Program-made: the position numbers and the translations under genes
Part shown: positions 46,863 to 55,606 of the stretch, piece by piece
How positions within the stretch are numbered: the first letter of the stretch is position 1
How the letters are laid out: each line of letters begins with the position of its first letter
The notes under the pieces: model-generated
The model's database searches: none
What the model saw: only the letters and a program-made list of their open reading frames with translations
What the model was told of the DNA's origin: nothing
DNA from: Marinobacter sp. AC-23
GTDB lineage: Bacteria; Pseudomonadota; Gammaproteobacteria; Pseudomonadales; Oleiphilaceae
NCBI RefSeq assembly: GCF_001858325.1
Contig: NZ_MBPP01000026.1
Coordinates: 1-63,801 of the forward strand
DNA length: 63,801 bases
Direction of reading: 5' to 3'

Positions 46863-47317
46863 TTGAATTCAGGAGTCGAGCACATAACGGCTTTACTTTG
46901 ATAGAGCTGATGATTGTGGTGGCTATTATCGGCATTCTTGCTGCCGTGGCTTATCCTTCTTATCAGGAGTATGTGAAATCCTCTCGGCGGGCGGAAGCGC
47001 AATCCGCGCTCATGGGGTTGGCTGCGGCGATGGAACGGCACTTTACAGTGAGCAACACCTACAAAGGTGCGGGATCAGGTGGAGGTGACACTGGTGCGCC
47101 AAGTATTTATTACGATCAGGTGCCCAATGGAGGGGGCACTGCATACTATAATCTGACTATCGAAAGCGCGTCGGATGCAGCGTTCCTGGTAAAAGCAACC
47201 CCCGCGAACGCTCAAGCGGGGGATGGTTTTTTGGATTTGAATAATCAAGGCATCAGGCGCTGGGATAGAGACAATAGCGGTGGCATAGGCACCGGAGAGA
47301 CGACCTGGAAAAAATAG
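46859..47317 (+). CDS. pilE: PilE-type minor pilin
   Basis: A 152-aa prepilin from a GTG overlapping the pilY1 stop. The leader [21 protein letters not shown] is a perfect PilD site. The body is short, with [20 protein letters not shown] then YYNLTIES, and [20 protein letters not shown], which is the PilE/ComP-like pattern ending in the WDRDNSG motif. The last gene of the minor pilin operon. Confidence 0.88.
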   Translation: MIEFRSRAHNGFTLIELMIVVAIIGILAAVAYPSYQEYVKSSRRAEAQSALMGLAAAMERHFTVSNTYKGAGSGGGDTGAPSIYYDQVPNGGGTAYYNLTIESASDAAFLVKATPANAQAGDGFLDLNNQGIRRWDRDNSGGIGTGETTWKK

Positions 47318-47332
47318 AAGTTGATCTTGGGG

Positions 47333-47887
47333 TTAGCACTGGATCAGAGCGCCCCAAGATAGCCGTATTTTATTATCAAGGTCTTTATCATGAACCGCGC
47401 GAAAGCGGCCGCCACGGTTGACGGTGAGGTAGCTCATTGGCTGCCGTGAATTCTGTTCCGGGCATGCGATCAATGAGCCGCTGGCTCCATGAATAAGACC
47501 TTTGGGGCCGAATGTTAAGTAGCCCCGCCCACCTGTGCGGGATTTAATGCGGTAATTTGATACAGGCTGAATGAATTTCCAAACGGTGCTCTCATCCGGC
47601 TGTAGATCCTTATCGCCGTCTGGAAATATCGCTGCGGGTAATGTCCAGTCGTCAATGCACCGATTGTTGGAAGACAGCGGACATATGGTTACAAGAGTTC
47701 CGGTATGTATCGCTTGTGAGCGAGCAAATGAAAAGGCTCCGTGATAGGTCGCGATCAGCTCTCGCTGGCGCGACTTGGTAATTTCGCGATCCATTGCAGG
47801 AACTGCCATACTGAAAGTTATGGATAGAACGATTAGTGTGATTAACAGCTCAACGAGTGTTAATCCTTTGTTTTGAGAAATGGTCAT
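47333..47887 (-). CDS. fimT: Second FimT/GspH-family minor pilin
   Basis: A 184-aa prepilin with a strong AAGGAGGCTAC ribosome site. Leader and helix: NKG-LTLVELLITLIVLSITFS, with Glu5. The GspH domain has SFARSQAIHTGTLVTICPLS and CIDDW, followed by FPDGDKDLQPDESTV. It is on the minus strand, convergent with pilE and in line with pilRS. Functionally it may be redundant with the first GspH-type pilin at 40366 or may serve competence-like pili. Confidence 0.85.
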   Translation of the reverse strand: MTISQNKGLTLVELLITLIVLSITFSMAVPAMDREITKSRQRELIATYHGAFSFARSQAIHTGTLVTICPLSSNNRCIDDWTLPAAIFPDGDKDLQPDESTVWKFIQPVSNYRIKSRTGGRGYLTFGPKGLIHGASGSLIACPEQNSRQPMSYLTVNRGGRFRAVHDKDLDNKIRLSWGALIQC

Positions 47888-47909
47888 GTAGCCTCCTTGG
47901 CAAATTAAT

Positions 47910-47928
47910 GGCTTTCATCCTGAAAGCC
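47910..47928 (-). repeat. Hairpin between pilR and the second fimT
   Basis: GGCTTTCA and TGAAAGCC flank three bases. No proper T-run follows on the minus strand (ATTAATTTG), so it is only a possible weak terminator for pilR. Confidence 0.35.
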
Positions 47929-47938
47929 TCTCTATTAT

Positions 47939-49336
47939 TCACTCCATCCCCAACTTCTTCAACCGATACCGCAACGCCCGAAAACTAATCCCCAGCTTCT
48001 TCGCCGCGGCTGTTTTATTCCACCGAGTCGCCTCCAGCGCTTTCTCAATAGCTTGGCGCTCAATAGATTCCAGGTAGCCCTCAAGGTCAATATCACCCTC
48101 CGGCACCAATGTCGGGCAGGCATCGGTGATGACCGTGCCACCGGAGATGCCAGATTCTGTCGCCATCCCGTTACCCAGGTGTAAATCAGAGGCTCTAATT
48201 TGCTCTGCATCACATAGGGTAAAGGCGCGCTCAAGGATGTTCTCTAGCTCTCGCACGTTGCCGGGGAAGTCATGTTCTTTCAGCCGATCGACAGCATCCG
48301 GAGTGAGGGTTGCCGCATCGCATTCATACTCCCGGGCAATCCTCTGCAGTATGTGATTGGCCAGAAGCGCTATATCATCTGTGCGATCCCGCAGCGGTGG
48401 CACGGCCAGTTCGATTACGTTGATCCGGTAAAACAGATCCTGCCGGAAGCTCCCCTCTTGAACCAGCTCTGCCAAGTTTTTGTGAGTGGCACTCAGCAGG
48501 CGTATGTCCACAGGCATTTCTTTGGTATCGCCCACCGGGCGTACTGCTTTTTCCTGAATAGCTCGCAGCAGTTTTACCTGCATGGCCAGGGGCAGGTCGG
48601 CGACTTCGTCGAGAAACAGTGTGCCGCCGTTGGCTGAGCGGAAGAGCCCATCTTTGTTTTCAACGGCGCCGGTAAAGCTGCCTTTTTTGTGGCCGAAAAA
48701 TTCACTTTCCATTAATTCCGAAGGAATGGCGCCACAGTTAACGGCGATAAAGGGCCCGTCATTGCGGGGACCTTGCAGGTGAATCATTCGTGCCACCAGC
48801 TCCTTTCCGCTACCGGATTCGCCACTGATAAACACGGGTGCCTGGCTTCTCGCGAGCTTGCGTGTTTGGTTGCGTAGCTTTTTGATTTGCAAGGAATTAC
48901 CGAGCAAAAGCCCGGGTTCGTCGGTTGCCTCATCTTCTTGGGCGGCTGGCTCTGCAAGCCTCAGGGCGCTGCTCACCAGTTCTCTAAGCCGGGATAGCTC
49001 AACCGGCTTGGACACAAAATCAAATGCCCCGGCTTTTAGCGATTCGATCGCGGTATCCATGCTGCCATATGCGGTAATAACGGCAACGGGGGTCTCGGGC
49101 CGGTGTTGTTGAATCCATTGCACCAACTCAATACCGTTCCCGTCGGGCAGGTTCATGTCCGTCAGGCAAAGCTGTGGTGTATGATTTTCCAGCAGTTTGA
49201 GTGCGCTGGTAAGGTCTGGGGCTGTCAGGGTTTTAATACCCATACGGGTAAGGGTAATTTCAAGAAGATCCCGGATATCCGGTTCATCATCAACAATCAG
49301 CGCTGTGTGAGTGGTCATCTTGTTGTGTGGGTCCAT
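47939..49336 (-). CDS. pilR: Sigma-54-dependent response regulator PilR
   Basis: A 465-aa NtrC-type activator. The receiver domain (ALIVDDEPDIRDLLE, LCLTDMNLPDGNG with the phosphorylated Asp, TAYGSMDTAI) is followed by the AAA+ domain with GESGSGKE, KGSFTGA (the GAFTGA loop, Ser for Ala), and FLDEVADLP. The Fis-type DNA-binding end reads RWNKTAAAKKLGISFRALRY. PilR turns on pilA transcription with RpoN. The start at 49336 is 1 base after the pilS stop. Confidence 0.93.
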   Translation of the reverse strand: MDPHNKMTTHTALIVDDEPDIRDLLEITLTRMGIKTLTAPDLTSALKLLENHTPQLCLTDMNLPDGNGIELVQWIQQHRPETPVAVITAYGSMDTAIESLKAGAFDFVSKPVELSRLRELVSSALRLAEPAAQEDEATDEPGLLLGNSLQIKKLRNQTRKLARSQAPVFISGESGSGKELVARMIHLQGPRNDGPFIAVNCGAIPSELMESEFFGHKKGSFTGAVENKDGLFRSANGGTLFLDEVADLPLAMQVKLLRAIQEKAVRPVGDTKEMPVDIRLLSATHKNLAELVQEGSFRQDLFYRINVIELAVPPLRDRTDDIALLANHILQRIAREYECDAATLTPDAVDRLKEHDFPGNVRELENILERAFTLCDAEQIRASDLHLGNGMATESGISGGTVITDACPTLVPEGDIDLEGYLESIERQAIEKALEATRWNKTAAAKKLGISFRALRYRLKKLGME

Positions 49337-49337
49337 G

Positions 49338-50977
49338 TCAGATCATTCGCCCTGGGTGGGCAAAGGTAATGCGAAAGCAGCAGCCGGCCTGGTCGTCTTC
49401 CACCAAGGACAGGTGGGCCTGATTAGCCTCGCACAGTTCCCGTGCCAGATAAAGCCCGAGGCCAGTGCCACCTTTGTCGGTGGTGTAAAACGGCTCAAAA
49501 ATTGAGTGGCTGGTGCCTGTAGCAACTCCAGGGCCGAAGTCTCTTACGTCTACGTAAGCGCGTTCGCCATCGGCAGTGGCGCCCACGCGCAGTTCAATCT
49601 TGCGTTCGCCTAACTGCTGCTGACTGTAGCGCAAACCATTGTCGCATAGGTTTACCAGCACCTGCTCGATCTGGCTCTTGTCAAACCGTGCGTCAGGTAC
49701 GCCGGGTGCGGTTTTCAAGATAAGGTTTGAGGGCGGGGTGGTTGTCTCTTGGGTCTGCAGGAAATCAGCCCGAAACTCCTCCAGCCAACTGACCAGATCA
49801 ACCAGGTCTGCATTCGCCGGCATGCGCCGGGAAAGGCTGAGCACATTCTCGACTATACCGTTCACTCGCTTGGAGTGGCGTCGGATGATATCCAGCATCT
49901 GTTGGTCACTGACGTCAATATGAGGGGACTCCTCCATCAACTGAGCCGCATGACTTATAGCACCAAGCGGGTTGCGTATCTCGTGGGCGATGCCAGCCGT
50001 CAGCCGCCCCAGGGAGGCCAACTTCATTTGCTGGGCCTGCTGGGTCACTTTGCTCATGTCCTCTATGAACACCAGAATCTGATCGCCACGCTCTTGGTCT
50101 AGCTGGGTGAAGTTGGCCTGCAGGAGCGGTGAGGTGGGCGCTGCTTGAAACGGGTCTGTGCGTCTTTCAGGATTTTTTAGCCAGGCTTCCAGCCTAATTT
50201 CAGGGGTTGGGGGAGGGCGCGTGATCGGGAGGCTGGTGTGCCCTTGCTTGTAGAGGCGCCAAACAGTAGCTCTTCAGCGGCGGCGTTTGCCAAGCGCATT
50301 TGGCCATATCGATCGAGTACAAGAATGCCAGTGCGCATGCGTTGTATAATTTGCTGGTTGATTTGCTCCAGTTCAACAATGCTTTGGGCCCGGCTGGTGG
50401 CGAGTGCTTCGCTGCGCATCATTCGTCGGGAGACGTATTGGAGAGTAAAGGCGGCAGCAAAGTACAGAATGCCCAGGGAGCCGGCTCGCACGATATCATC
50501 GCCGGGCCCGTTGAGGGTCAGTACTGCCCAGCCTGAAATGCTGAGCGAGCAAATTGCGGCAAGCGCCGCATAGAATGTGCCCATGCGACTTTGGGTAAGA
50601 ATATTGCCCGCTGCGACGGTAACAATAACAAGATTGGCGAGCCCATTGGTGATGCCGGTGCTGGTAAATAGCAACCCATGCATGATCAGAATATCCAGGA
50701 GTATGGATAGCGTGATGTGTCGCTGTCCCGGTTGAAAGCCTGCCAACATGATGAGTGCAACAAAGCTGTTAAGCGCCAGATAGCCCACCACGCCAAACTG
50801 GTAGTAGTCCAAAAGCCGGAAGCGAGTGTCAAAATTTACCGGATCAACAAAGAGCAAGGCAACCAGCATCAGGCTGATGACCAGCCGGTAGTGATTGTAG
50901 ATGCGGAATAGCTTGCCCTGCCGTGAGACGGGTGTTTTTTTGCCGGTACTGACTGCTGATACCGTATCTGTCGCCAT
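49338..50977 (-). CDS. pilS: Sensor histidine kinase PilS (one-base frameshift)
   Basis: About 546 aa with six N-terminal hydrophobic helices (residues ~25-190), a PAS-like region (GILVLDRYGQMRLANAAAEE), the phospho-acceptor AHEIRNPLGA and ATPase motifs NLCDNGLRYS, FGPGV and GGTGLGLYLA. The raw frame breaks at about 50242, where one G of a run is lost (AAG-GGG-CAC), giving a false stop at 50177. With it restored, PITRPPPTPEIRLEAWL joins the halves. PilS phosphorylates PilR and senses pilin levels in the membrane. Confidence 0.92.
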
Positions 50978-51070
50978 GGTTTTCAGAAATCCGTTGTTGA
51001 GCGGAAGAAATCAATGTCGGTGCGGGGTTATAATAGCCTTTTCATGGCAATGAGTTACAGGAGCCTAAGT

Positions 51071-52735
51071 ATGTCCGTTCCCGGGAGCACTCTGCTTTCC
51101 AATATATCACCCAGCAAGCTACGTGTAGTGATGGCGCAATTGGATTTTTTGGTGGGGGATATTCCCGGCAATACGGATCGGATTGTTGATGCAGCCAAGC
51201 GCGCCTACTCCGAGCACAGGGCAGATATTGTTGTGTTTCCTGAGCTTTGTCTTACCGGGTACCCGCCGGAAGACTTGTTGCTGCGCCCCAGTATGGAACT
51301 CAGAGTAAACGAGGCGTTGGAGCGCTTGCAATCTGCCCAGCTTGAAGCTGCGATTGTTATCGGCGCGCCGGTTCGAAGCGGTGGCTTGCTATACAACGCT
51401 GCGGTGGTGATTGAGGGTGGTGAAGTTACTGGCCGCTATTTCAAGCGGTTTCCACCCAACTACCAAGTGTTCGATGAAAAACGCTATTTTTCCAGTGGTG
51501 CGAATGCGGTCGTAGTTGATATTTGTGGCGTGCCGGTGGGCCTCACGGTTTGTGAAGATATCTGGGCTAAGGGGCCTGTTGAGGATTCTGTGGCGGCAGG
51601 TGCACGGTTGATCATCAACCTGAACGCGTCTCCGTACAGTATCGATAAACAGGCACAGAGGAAGGCGTTGCTTGAACGTAAATCTCGAGAGAACCAGGTG
51701 AGTATTGTTTACGCCAACCTGGTGGGTGCTCAGGATGAGTTGGTCTTCGATGGCGGTTCAATGGTTTACGACTACTCGGGTTCTATCGCTGCAGAGGCGC
51801 CGCAATATACGGAAGGGCTGTTCCCGGTAGAGTTTTTATGCGGCGATCATTGTCAGCCAGCCTCCCAACCGTTACCTGCGGAACTGTCGCAGGAAGCGAG
51901 TGTTTACAGTGCGCTTGTTTCCGGTGTTCGCGACTATGCATACAAAAACGGGTTCAAATCTGTGGTGCTTGGGCTTTCGGGGGGGATTGATTCCGCCGTA
52001 TCCCTTGCGGTGGCAGTAGATGCTCTGGGGCCGGACCGGGTTCGAGCGGTAATGATGCCGTTCAGGTATACCCTGGGCATCAGTCTTGAAGATGCAGAAG
52101 CTCAGGCGGCAACCATGAAGGTTCAGTACGATGTGTACTCTATAGAGCCGATGTACGAATCATTCATGGCAACTCTCGCTGCACCGTTTGACGGAACCAC
52201 CCTGGATACCACAGAGCAGAACCTGCAGGCACGTATTCGCGGTGTTTTGCTTATGTCGCTTTCCAACAAGTTTGGTTCGTTAGTGCTTACAACCGGCAAT
52301 AAAAGTGAAGTGGCTGTGGGATATTCCACCTTGTATGGCGATATGGCTGGCGGTTTTGACGTGCTAAAGGATGTTTCGAAAACGCTGGTGTACCGCCTGG
52401 CCTGGTACCGTAATGCTGTATCCCCGGTGATTCCAGAACGAGTGATCACGCGGCCGCCGTCGGCGGAGCTGGCCCCAGACCAGAAAGATCAGGATAGCCT
52501 TCCGGGTTATGACGTACTGGATGAGATTTTGAGATTATACGTAGAGCGGGATTTTAGCGCGGATGCGATTGTTGCAGAGGGTTTTGATCAGGCGGAAGTT
52601 AATCGGGTTATTCGCTTGGTGGATCTCAACGAATACAAACGCCGACAAGCACCTATAGGGGTCCGCATTACTGAGCGCGGTTTTGGTAAAGATCGCCGCT
52701 ATCCCATTACCAGTGGCTGGAAAAGCGGCAAATAA
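51071..52735 (+). CDS. nadE: Glutamine-dependent NAD+ synthetase
   Basis: A 554-aa enzyme, final step of NAD+ synthesis. AGGAG at 51059-51063 selects the ATG at 51071 over those at 51014 and 51044. The nitrilase-type glutaminase domain has its Glu-Lys-Cys triad (VFPELCLTGYPPEDLL, the Lys near FDEKRYF, VCEDIW). The synthetase domain starts with the ATP loop VLGLSGGIDSAVSL near 325 and has TTGNKSEVAVGYSTLYGD later. It is divergent from pilS and convergent with bamD. Confidence 0.95.
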   Translation: MSVPGSTLLSNISPSKLRVVMAQLDFLVGDIPGNTDRIVDAAKRAYSEHRADIVVFPELCLTGYPPEDLLLRPSMELRVNEALERLQSAQLEAAIVIGAPVRSGGLLYNAAVVIEGGEVTGRYFKRFPPNYQVFDEKRYFSSGANAVVVDICGVPVGLTVCEDIWAKGPVEDSVAAGARLIINLNASPYSIDKQAQRKALLERKSRENQVSIVYANLVGAQDELVFDGGSMVYDYSGSIAAEAPQYTEGLFPVEFLCGDHCQPASQPLPAELSQEASVYSALVSGVRDYAYKNGFKSVVLGLSGGIDSAVSLAVAVDALGPDRVRAVMMPFRYTLGISLEDAEAQAATMKVQYDVYSIEPMYESFMATLAAPFDGTTLDTTEQNLQARIRGVLLMSLSNKFGSLVLTTGNKSEVAVGYSTLYGDMAGGFDVLKDVSKTLVYRLAWYRNAVSPVIPERVITRPPSAELAPDQKDQDSLPGYDVLDEILRLYVERDFSADAIVAEGFDQAEVNRVIRLVDLNEYKRRQAPIGVRITERGFGKDRRYPITSGWKSGK

Positions 52736-52746
52736 CAGAGTTTTGG

Positions 52747-53580
52747 TTACTCGTCGCTCATGAGTCCAAAGGTAACCACGCTGGAGAGTGAGCGGTTTTC
52801 ACGCTTCAGCAGGTTTGCTTCAAACTCGCCGTCGCTATTGAACGCTTCGCTCTTCGGGAAATTTTGGCGAAGCAGCGCCACTGCATCCTGCGAGCCTTTA
52901 TTGAACTTCAGAAAATCGAATGTTTCCGCGAGAATAATCAGTGCCTCTTCAACGGCCGGTGAAGTAGGGTAATTTTCTGCGATGTAGCGCGCTCGGTTGT
53001 TGGCTGCCACATAGGCTTCGCGCTTGATGTAATAGCGTGCTGCGTGTAGTTCCAGTTCTGCCATGCGGTTACGCACGGCAATCATGCGCTGGCGGGCATC
53101 GGCAGCGTATTCGCTCTCTGGAAAACGGTTCAACAGTTCGCTGAAATCACGAAACGCCTGTTGCTGCTCGCCGGCATCCCGGGCGGCCACATCAATGGGG
53201 AAATAACGCGCAGCCAGGCCGATATCGAGGTTATAAGAGGCGAGCCCCCGCATGTATAGTGCATAATCAGCGTGGTCGCTTTGGGGATTCAGACGCAGGA
53301 ATCGGTCTGCTGCACCTCTGGAACCCTCAAGATCGAGGTTCTGGTAGCGGGCGTAGATAAGGTCAAGCTGCGCTTGTTCGGCGTAACGACCGAACGGGTA
53401 ATAGGTTTCCAGCGAATCCAGATTTTCCTCGGCTTCGTTGAAATTGCCGGAGTTCATTGCCTGTCGCGCATTGTCGTAATAGGCTTTTTCCGGAAGCACT
53501 TCCTCTGGCTTATTGGAAGCGCAGGCACTGATCAAGACAACCAGTGCAGAAAGTAGCAGTAAACGAACACCTGATCTCAT
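52747..53580 (-). CDS. bamD: Outer membrane assembly lipoprotein BamD
   Basis: A 277-aa TPR lipoprotein of the Bam complex that inserts outer-membrane beta-barrels. The ATG at 53580 gives a signal peptide with lipobox ISAC (MRSGVRLLLLSALVVLISAC). Five TPR-like repeats follow (YDNARQAMNSGNFNEAEENL, YPFGRYAEQAQLDLIYARYQ, FPESEYAADARQRM). The open frame to 53655 is not supported. It is divergent from rluD and essential in relatives. Confidence 0.95.
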   Translation of the reverse strand: MRSGVRLLLLSALVVLISACASNKPEEVLPEKAYYDNARQAMNSGNFNEAEENLDSLETYYPFGRYAEQAQLDLIYARYQNLDLEGSRGAADRFLRLNPQSDHADYALYMRGLASYNLDIGLAARYFPIDVAARDAGEQQQAFRDFSELLNRFPESEYAADARQRMIAVRNRMAELELHAARYYIKREAYVAANNRARYIAENYPTSPAVEEALIILAETFDFLKFNKGSQDAVALLRQNFPKSEAFNSDGEFEANLLKRENRSLSSVVTFGLMSDE

Positions 53581-53736
53581 GCCGGAATCCCGTATAATGT
53601 CGATAAATTCGAGTGCGTCATTGTAGCGGGGAACTCGCCTTATGTGCAGCCTCATGTGGAATCATGTGAGAGAGTACACCCCGTTTGCTTCAAATATACT
53701 GACCAAAACGTAACACACACAGGCCCTGGGGGCTTA

Positions 53737-54714
53737 ATGTCATCTGAAAACCGAATAATTGCCAGCTTTGATGTGCCGCCTGCGCTGAGTGACCGGCGCC
53801 TGGATCAGGCAGTGGCTGAACTTATGCCCGAGCATTCGCGCTCGCGCCTGCAATCCTGGATTCGCAGCGGCGCGTTAACCGTAAATGGAGAGACCCGCAG
53901 GCAAAAAGACAAGGTGATGCTCAGTGATCGGATAGAACTAGACGCCGAGCCTGAGGCTCAGGTGACTTGGCAGGCAGAGGCGATTAGCCTCGATGTTGTC
54001 TACGAAGATGAGCACTTGCTAGTGATCAATAAGCCTGCAGGCCTGGTGGTTCATCCTGCAGCAGGCCATGCGGATGGTACATTGGTGAATGCACTGCTGA
54101 ACTATGCTCCGGAGGTGGAAAATCTGCCTCGAGCCGGCATTGTTCATCGTCTGGATAAAGACACCTCTGGTGTTATGGTGGTTGCCCGCAGCCTGATTGC
54201 ACACACGTCGTTGGTTGACCAACTGCAAACTCGCAGCATGGGCCGGGAGTACGAGGCGGTGGTAGTGGGCACCCTTACGGGGGGCGCTACCGTAGATGCG
54301 CCTATCGGTCGCCACCCCCATGAGCGTAAAAAAATGGGTGTGGTCAAAAGTGGTAAGCCTGCGATAACCCATTACCGTTTGATTGAGCGTTTTGCAGCTC
54401 ACACCCATGTACGGTGCAAGCTGGAAAGCGGGCGTACCCACCAGATTCGTGTGCACCTGGCTTACGTGAAGCACCCTCTGGTTGGTGATCCTCTTTACGG
54501 AGGCAGGCTGCGCTTACCTAAAGGTACAACAGAAGCGCTACGTGAAGTGCTGGCTGCCTTTAACCGACAAGCGTTGCATGCGCGCAAACTCACACTTGAG
54601 CACCCGGAAACCGGCGAGATCTTGAGCTGGGAGGTGCCCTTGCCAGAAGACTTCGTGGGCTTGCTCGCAGCATTGCGCAAGCACGCTCAGGAACTGGAGA
54701 GCAATGAGTTCTGA
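53737..54714 (+). CDS. rluD: 23S rRNA pseudouridine(1911/1915/1917) synthase
   Basis: A 325-aa pseudouridine synthase from the ATG at 53737 (MSSENRIIASFDVPPALSDR). An S4 RNA-binding domain covers residues 18-80; the catalytic Asp is in HRLDKDTSGVMVVA near 145. RTHQIRVHLAYVKHPLVGDP completes the family pattern. It modifies helix 69 of 23S rRNA. It overlaps pgeF by 11 bases, the usual bamD / rluD-pgeF-clpB layout. Confidence 0.95.
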   Translation: MSSENRIIASFDVPPALSDRRLDQAVAELMPEHSRSRLQSWIRSGALTVNGETRRQKDKVMLSDRIELDAEPEAQVTWQAEAISLDVVYEDEHLLVINKPAGLVVHPAAGHADGTLVNALLNYAPEVENLPRAGIVHRLDKDTSGVMVVARSLIAHTSLVDQLQTRSMGREYEAVVVGTLTGGATVDAPIGRHPHERKKMGVVKSGKPAITHYRLIERFAAHTHVRCKLESGRTHQIRVHLAYVKHPLVGDPLYGGRLRLPKGTTEALREVLAAFNRQALHARKLTLEHPETGEILSWEVPLPEDFVGLLAALRKHAQELESNEF

Positions 54715-55471
54715 AACCGCGCCTGGGCTGCCGCTTATCCACCCGGATTGGCCTGCCCCTTCGAATATCCATGCAGTGTGCACAACCCGTTTGGGCGGAG
54801 TCAGTCAGCCTCCTTGGGCTGGCTTGAACCTGGGGGTGCACGTTGGTGACGATCCTGTGCATGTGCGGGAAAATCGCACAAGGCTGGCAGATGCCTGTGG
54901 CCTTCCATTCGACGCGTTCGGCTGGTTGGATCAGGTTCACGGCACTGAGATTGTTAGCTTGCCTGTGGGAGATGCCAGCTTGGTTCCGGAAGCGGATGCA
55001 AGCTTTACCCGGGTTGCAGGTAAGGCTTGTGCCATCCTGACTGCAGATTGCTTACCGGTTATTCTTTGTGATCAAAAAGGTACCGCCGTAGCCGCCGCTC
55101 ATGCCGGTTGGCGCAGTCTTTGTGGCGGCGTGCTGGAGCATTTGGTGGCTGGTATGGGGTTGCCTGGCAATACTTTGATGGCGTGGTTGGGGCCGGCAAT
55201 CGGCCCGCAGAAGTTTGAAGTTGGGCCTGAAGTGAAGGCCGCTTTTATAGTACAGCACCCCCTGGCCAGAGCCGCTTTCAGCTCAGAGGGCGCCCGTGAG
55301 GGGCACTATATGGCCGATATATACTTGCTTGCCCGGCAGCGCTTAGAAAGACTGGGAGTCAGGAATATATACGGTGGTGGCTTTTGCACGGTTACCGACA
55401 GTCAGCGCTTCTATTCCTATCGCCGCGATGGCCAAACGGGTCGCATGGCAACTGTTATCTGGAAAAGTTGA
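54704..55471 (+). CDS. pgeF: YfiH-family (PgeF) peptidoglycan editing factor/multicopper-type purine enzyme
   Basis: A 255-aa protein of the DUF152/YfiH family. Zinc and active-site residues are seen in LTADCLPVILCD (Cys), AAHAGWRSLCGG (His) and LGPAIGPQKFEVGPEV. Members have been reported to prevent misincorporation of serine in the peptidoglycan stem and also to act on purine nucleosides. The position after rluD is conserved. Coupled by overlap. Confidence 0.9.
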   Translation: MSSETAPGLPLIHPDWPAPSNIHAVCTTRLGGVSQPPWAGLNLGVHVGDDPVHVRENRTRLADACGLPFDAFGWLDQVHGTEIVSLPVGDASLVPEADASFTRVAGKACAILTADCLPVILCDQKGTAVAAAHAGWRSLCGGVLEHLVAGMGLPGNTLMAWLGPAIGPQKFEVGPEVKAAFIVQHPLARAAFSSEGAREGHYMADIYLLARQRLERLGVRNIYGGGFCTVTDSQRFYSYRRDGQTGRMATVIWKS

Positions 55472-55509
55472 GTCTTGTCAATTTTCTGACGGTTTTGCTT
55501 CGTGTTGAC

Positions 55510-55539
55510 CTTGAAGTTCCCCCAATAGCCCCTACATTA
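55510..55539 (+). promoter_or_regulatory. clpB: Sigma-32 heat-shock promoter of clpB
   Basis: CTTGAAG (55510-55516) and CCCCTACATTA (55529-55539) are 12 bases apart, close to the RpoH consensus CTTGAAA / CCCCATNT. It lies 68 bases before the clpB start. This supports sigma-32 control of clpB separate from the rluD-pgeF transcript. Confidence 0.75.
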
Positions 55540-55606
55540 GTTGTCAAAGCAAACCGAATGCGCAATAACTGATCGCATTTGCCGAACGTATTGGGGAAAC
55601 GAATCC